Below the pieces are notes generated by a model. The model was not told the DNA's origin. It ran no database searches and saw only the letters and a list, made by a program, of their open reading frames with translations. This document shows positions 32,174 to 34,553 of a stretch of DNA of 34,553 nt, in pieces (within the stretch, counting starts at the first letter, position 1; the number at the start of each line of letters is the position of its first letter). The position numbers and the translations under genes are program-made. Origin of the DNA: an uncultured Caulobacteraceae bacterium (GTDB lineage: Bacteria > Pseudomonadota > Alphaproteobacteria > Caulobacterales > Caulobacteraceae); NCBI GenBank assembly GCA_903929535.1, contig CAIYVC010000075.1, positions 1 through 34,553 on the forward strand. The letters are read 5' to 3'.

Positions 32174-33457
32174 CTAGGGCTCGTCCGCCTGTCGGCTGGT
32201 TTTCAGCGCACGGCCGCTGCGCACCGCGTCGGCGCCGAACTTTTCCCGCAGGGCGTCCATCGCCCGCTCGCTCTTCAGGGCCCGGGCCTCGTCCCCAGCG
32301 AACAGGTCGCTGGCTGGCCCCAGGGCATCGACCAGTTCGGTCGCACCAATGCCGATCAGGCGATAGGGGACGCCGTGGGCCTCGGGGGCCAGCAGCTCGC
32401 GCGCCACGGCGAACAGCCCCTTGGCGGTCTGGGTCGGCACCGCCAGGGTGCGGCGGCGGGTGATGATCTTGAAATCGGTGGTGCGCAGCTTCAGCACGGC
32501 GGCGCGGCCGGCGATGGCGTCGCGGCGCAGGTGACGGGCCACCTTCTCGCACAGCGGCCACAGCTGATCCTCAAGGTCGGCGACCGCGCTCAGATCGTCG
32601 TTGAACGTGGTCTCGGCGCTGACGCTCTTGCGCTCCTGATCCGGATCGACCGCCCGTGCGTCCTGACCCTGGGCCAGCTGCGACAGGCGCAGGCCATAGA
32701 CCCCGAACCGGTCCGCAAGCAGACGCGCGTCGGCCCGAGCCAGGTCGCCCACCGTCTGGAAACCGGCGATGGCCAGCGACTTCTGGAAGGCCGGTCCCAC
32801 GCCCGGCAGGATCGAGACGGGCTTGGTCGCCAGGAAGCTCTTGGCTTCGGCGCCGCCGATCACCGAAAAGCCGCGCGGCTTGTCGAGGTCCGAAGCGATC
32901 TTGGCCAGGAACTTGTTGGCGGCTAAGCCCACCGAAACCGTCAGCCCTGTCTCCCGTTCGATCTCCGCCTGCAGCCGGGCCAGGACCCAGGCGGCGGGGC
33001 CGCCGTGCAGCCGCTCGCAGCCGGTCAGGTCGATCCAGGCCTCGTCCAGAGACAGCGGCTGGATCAGCGGCGTCAGGGTCTCCAGCTTGGCCATGATGCG
33101 CCGGCTCTCGGCGCGGTATTTGGTGAAATCAGGTTTGATCACCGTGGCTTGCGGGCAAAGCTTCAGCGCCTTGAACATCGGCATGGCCGAGCGCACGCCG
33201 TTGATCCGGGCGATGTAGCAGCAGGTGGTGACCACCCCACGCTTGCCGCCGCCGACGATCACCGGCAGGTCGCGCAGCTCTGGCCGGTCGCGCTTCTCCA
33301 CCGAGGCGTAGAAGGCGTCGCAGTCCATGTGGGCGATGGTCAGCCGCTCCAGTTCGGCGTGCACGATCAGCCGGGGGGAGGCGCATTTCGGACAGCGTCG
33401 GGGCGAAGGGGCCGGGCCGCTCCAGAAGCAGTCGCGGCAGAGGGCGGGGTCGCTCAC
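32174..33457 (-). CDS. dinB: DNA polymerase IV with N-terminal zinc ribbon
   Basis: Y-family translesion polymerase of 427 residues. Palm motifs: IAHMDCDAFYASVEKRDRPEL (first metal Asp and steric-gate region), then PLSLDEAWIDLTG (catalytic Asp-Glu) and SVGLAANKFLAKIASDLDKPRG. The thumb (ILPGVGPAFQKSLA) and little finger (SAETTFNDDLSA onwards) follow. About 38 extra N-terminal residues form a CxxC-x11-CxxC zinc ribbon (Cys7, 10, 22, 25). The start is GTG 33457, overlapping the ROK kinase stop as GTGA. No LexA box was seen in front of the pair. The C-terminus shows no clear beta-clamp peptide by eye. Confidence 0.94.
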   Translation of the reverse strand: MSDPALCRDCFWSGPAPSPRRCPKCASPRLIVHAELERLTIAHMDCDAFYASVEKRDRPELRDLPVIVGGGKRGVVTTCCYIARINGVRSAMPMFKALKLCPQATVIKPDFTKYRAESRRIMAKLETLTPLIQPLSLDEAWIDLTGCERLHGGPAAWVLARLQAEIERETGLTVSVGLAANKFLAKIASDLDKPRGFSVIGGAEAKSFLATKPVSILPGVGPAFQKSLAIAGFQTVGDLARADARLLADRFGVYGLRLSQLAQGQDARAVDPDQERKSVSAETTFNDDLSAVADLEDQLWPLCEKVARHLRRDAIAGRAAVLKLRTTDFKIITRRRTLAVPTQTAKGLFAVARELLAPEAHGVPYRLIGIGATELVDALGPASDLFAGDEARALKSERAMDALREKFGADAVRSGRALKTSRQADEP

Positions 33458-34389
33458 GCCGGAGCGGTTTCGCGCACGCCCGTGCGGGTCTGATCCAGCG
33501 GCCACAGCCAGGCGGCGCCGCGCACGCCGGAGGAATCGCCGTGCACGGCGCGGGCGATGGGCGAGGACCAGCTGTCGGAGAAGACCCGCTCGGCGACCAC
33601 GGCGGGAAGGCGCTCGTAAAGCTCGGCGACGTTGGACATGCCGCCGGCCAGGACCATCACCTCCGGGTCGATGATGTCGGCGATCACCGCCAGGGCCCGG
33701 CCCAGCCGGTCAATGTAGCGGTCCAGCGCCTGACTGGCCCAGCGTTCGCCGCCCCGGGCGTCCTCGACGATCAGCGGCGCGCTGCGCTTGCGGCCGGTGG
33801 CGCGCTGGTAGTCGGCCTCGAAGCCCGAGCCAGAGATGTAGGTTTCCAGGCAGTGCGCTCGCCCGCACCAGCAGGGTGGAGCGCGGTCCTGACTGGTGAG
33901 CCAGGGCAGGGGCGTATGACCCCATTCGCCCGCCACGCCGTTGGCGCCCTCCAACAGCTGGCCGCCATGCACCACCCCGCCGCCGCAGCCTGTGCCGAGG
34001 ATGGCGCCGAACACCACGCCCCTGGCGCCAGCGCCCGCTCCGTCGGTGGCTTCTGATAGAGCCATGCAGTTGGCGTCGTTGGCCAGCCGCACAGGGCGGC
34101 CCAGCACCCGCTCCAGGTCCTCGCCGAGGGAGCGTCCGTTGAGATACTGGCTGTTGGCGTTGCGGATCAGCCCCGTCTTGGGCGAGATCGAGCCCGGCAT
34201 GCCGATCCCGACAGAGCCGCCGGCGCCGGCCTTGGTCTCCACCGTCCGCACCAGATCGGCGACGGTCTTGAGAGCCGCGTCATAGCTCCCCGGATTAGCC
34301 GCCCGCTCGCGCGCCACGACCGCGCCGGAAGCGTCCAGCGCCGCCGCCTCGATCTTGGTGCCGCCGAAATCCACGCCGATCCGGATCAT
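33454..34389 (-). CDS. ROK-family sugar kinase (fructokinase/glucokinase-like)
   Basis: A 311-residue ROK kinase. The phosphate-binding motif is VDFGGTKIEAAALD (residues 6-19), followed by GIGMPGSISPKTG, ANDANCMALSEATDGAG (with the catalytic Asp), GAILGTGCGGGVV, GEWGH and the zinc-binding ROK signature CWCGRAHCLETYISGSG. The adenosine site is VMVLAGGMSN. It lacks a DNA-binding N-terminus, so it is an enzyme and not a repressor. Fructokinase is the most likely activity, but specificity is not certain. It heads a coupled pair with dinB. Confidence 0.93.
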   Translation of the reverse strand: MIRIGVDFGGTKIEAAALDASGAVVARERAANPGSYDAALKTVADLVRTVETKAGAGGSVGIGMPGSISPKTGLIRNANSQYLNGRSLGEDLERVLGRPVRLANDANCMALSEATDGAGAGARGVVFGAILGTGCGGGVVHGGQLLEGANGVAGEWGHTPLPWLTSQDRAPPCWCGRAHCLETYISGSGFEADYQRATGRKRSAPLIVEDARGGERWASQALDRYIDRLGRALAVIADIIDPEVMVLAGGMSNVAELYERLPAVVAERVFSDSWSSPIARAVHGDSSGVRGAAWLWPLDQTRTGVRETAPA

Positions 34390-34444
34390 GGGATTAGCAT
34401 CGGGGCAGGGCGATGAGCGCGCAACTCACAGGTGCGGGACTGTG

Positions 34445-34553
34445 TCAGCGGGGTTCGGCGGACAGGAAGCGCAGCGCGTCGTCTACAGGGACGAAGAAGT
34501 TGAGGCCGGTGGGCGCGTCTTTGGTGCGTAAGCCGATGTCGGTGAAGCCGAGC
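34445..34553 (-). CDS. C-terminal end of an unidentified protein (5' part outside window)
   Basis: The last 35 codons of a minus-strand gene, with the stop at 34445-34447. The peptide LGFTDIGLRTKDAPTGLNFF then VPVDDALRFLSAEPR resembles the end of trypsin-like serine-protease or related periplasmic proteins (a GLNFFVPVDDAL-type strand and helix), but too little is present to be sure. The ROK gene starts 55 bases downstream of it. Confidence 0.55.
   Translation of the reverse strand, partial: LGFTDIGLRTKDAPTGLNFFVPVDDALRFLSAEPR

Noticed and set aside
34390-34444. SOS (LexA) box upstream of the ROK kinase-dinB pair
   Set aside because: No GTTC-N7-GTTC-type pattern was found in the gap by eye.

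Overview
The window is a GC-rich, densely coded stretch of an alphaproteobacterial chromosome, most likely Caulobacterales (Caulobacter/Phenylobacterium-like). The grounds are gene content and neighbourhood: the folE, NifU-type scaffold, yidD and thrS neighbourhood typical of Alphaproteobacteria, an alphaproteobacterial-type RpoH, a DinB with an N-terminal zinc ribbon, and a structured leader in front of serC. The genus is inferred; no rRNA or marker gene settles it. No tRNA, rRNA, CRISPR array, prophage or classical insertion sequence was seen, and no gene-free stretch exceeds about 300 bases.

Layout. 1-6.2 kb: the 3' end of ftsH, a VOC protein, a secreted protein, folP (dihydropteroate synthase), an arsR-SRPBCC regulator/effector pair on the minus strand, then a tightly coupled run of thiD, a nucleotidyltransferase-like gene and a PhzF-family gene, and a small His-rich secreted protein. 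6.4-12.4 kb: serine and purine biosynthesis (serC, serA, purA), a degenerate receiver-domain protein, and a lipoprotein with a TonB-C-like end. 12.4-16.5 kb, mostly minus strand: hisI-rluD (overlapping), rpoH with its own apparent heat-shock promoter, a MaoC-like hydratase and a glycine-zipper protein with a strong terminator.

16.5-19.4 kb is the accessory part. It holds an AT-richer orphan gene, a gene remnant abutting a C-terminally clipped hydrolase, a helical hypothetical gene, and a small GIY-YIG nuclease gene enclosed by two exact 36-bp inverted copies of a palindromic repeat. A third copy lies 2.3 kb away. This is the best candidate for an under-described system: a compact nuclease-plus-palindrome module, comparable in logic to RAYT/REP pairs but with a GIY-YIG enzyme.

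19.4-29.8 kb returns to core functions: folE diverging from cysS, an SRPBCC protein, the Fe-S scaffold, a VOC protein, a di-haem cytochrome c, a His-rich PadR regulator (YqjI-like) with a DUF2218 partner and a palindromic operator, yidD-thrS-glycosyltransferase (overlapping), and two exported proteins. 29.8-34.5 kb, all minus strand: RidA-GDPD-FemAB-like acyltransferase and ROK kinase-dinB, joined by four-base GTGA overlaps, then the 3' end of another gene at the window edge.
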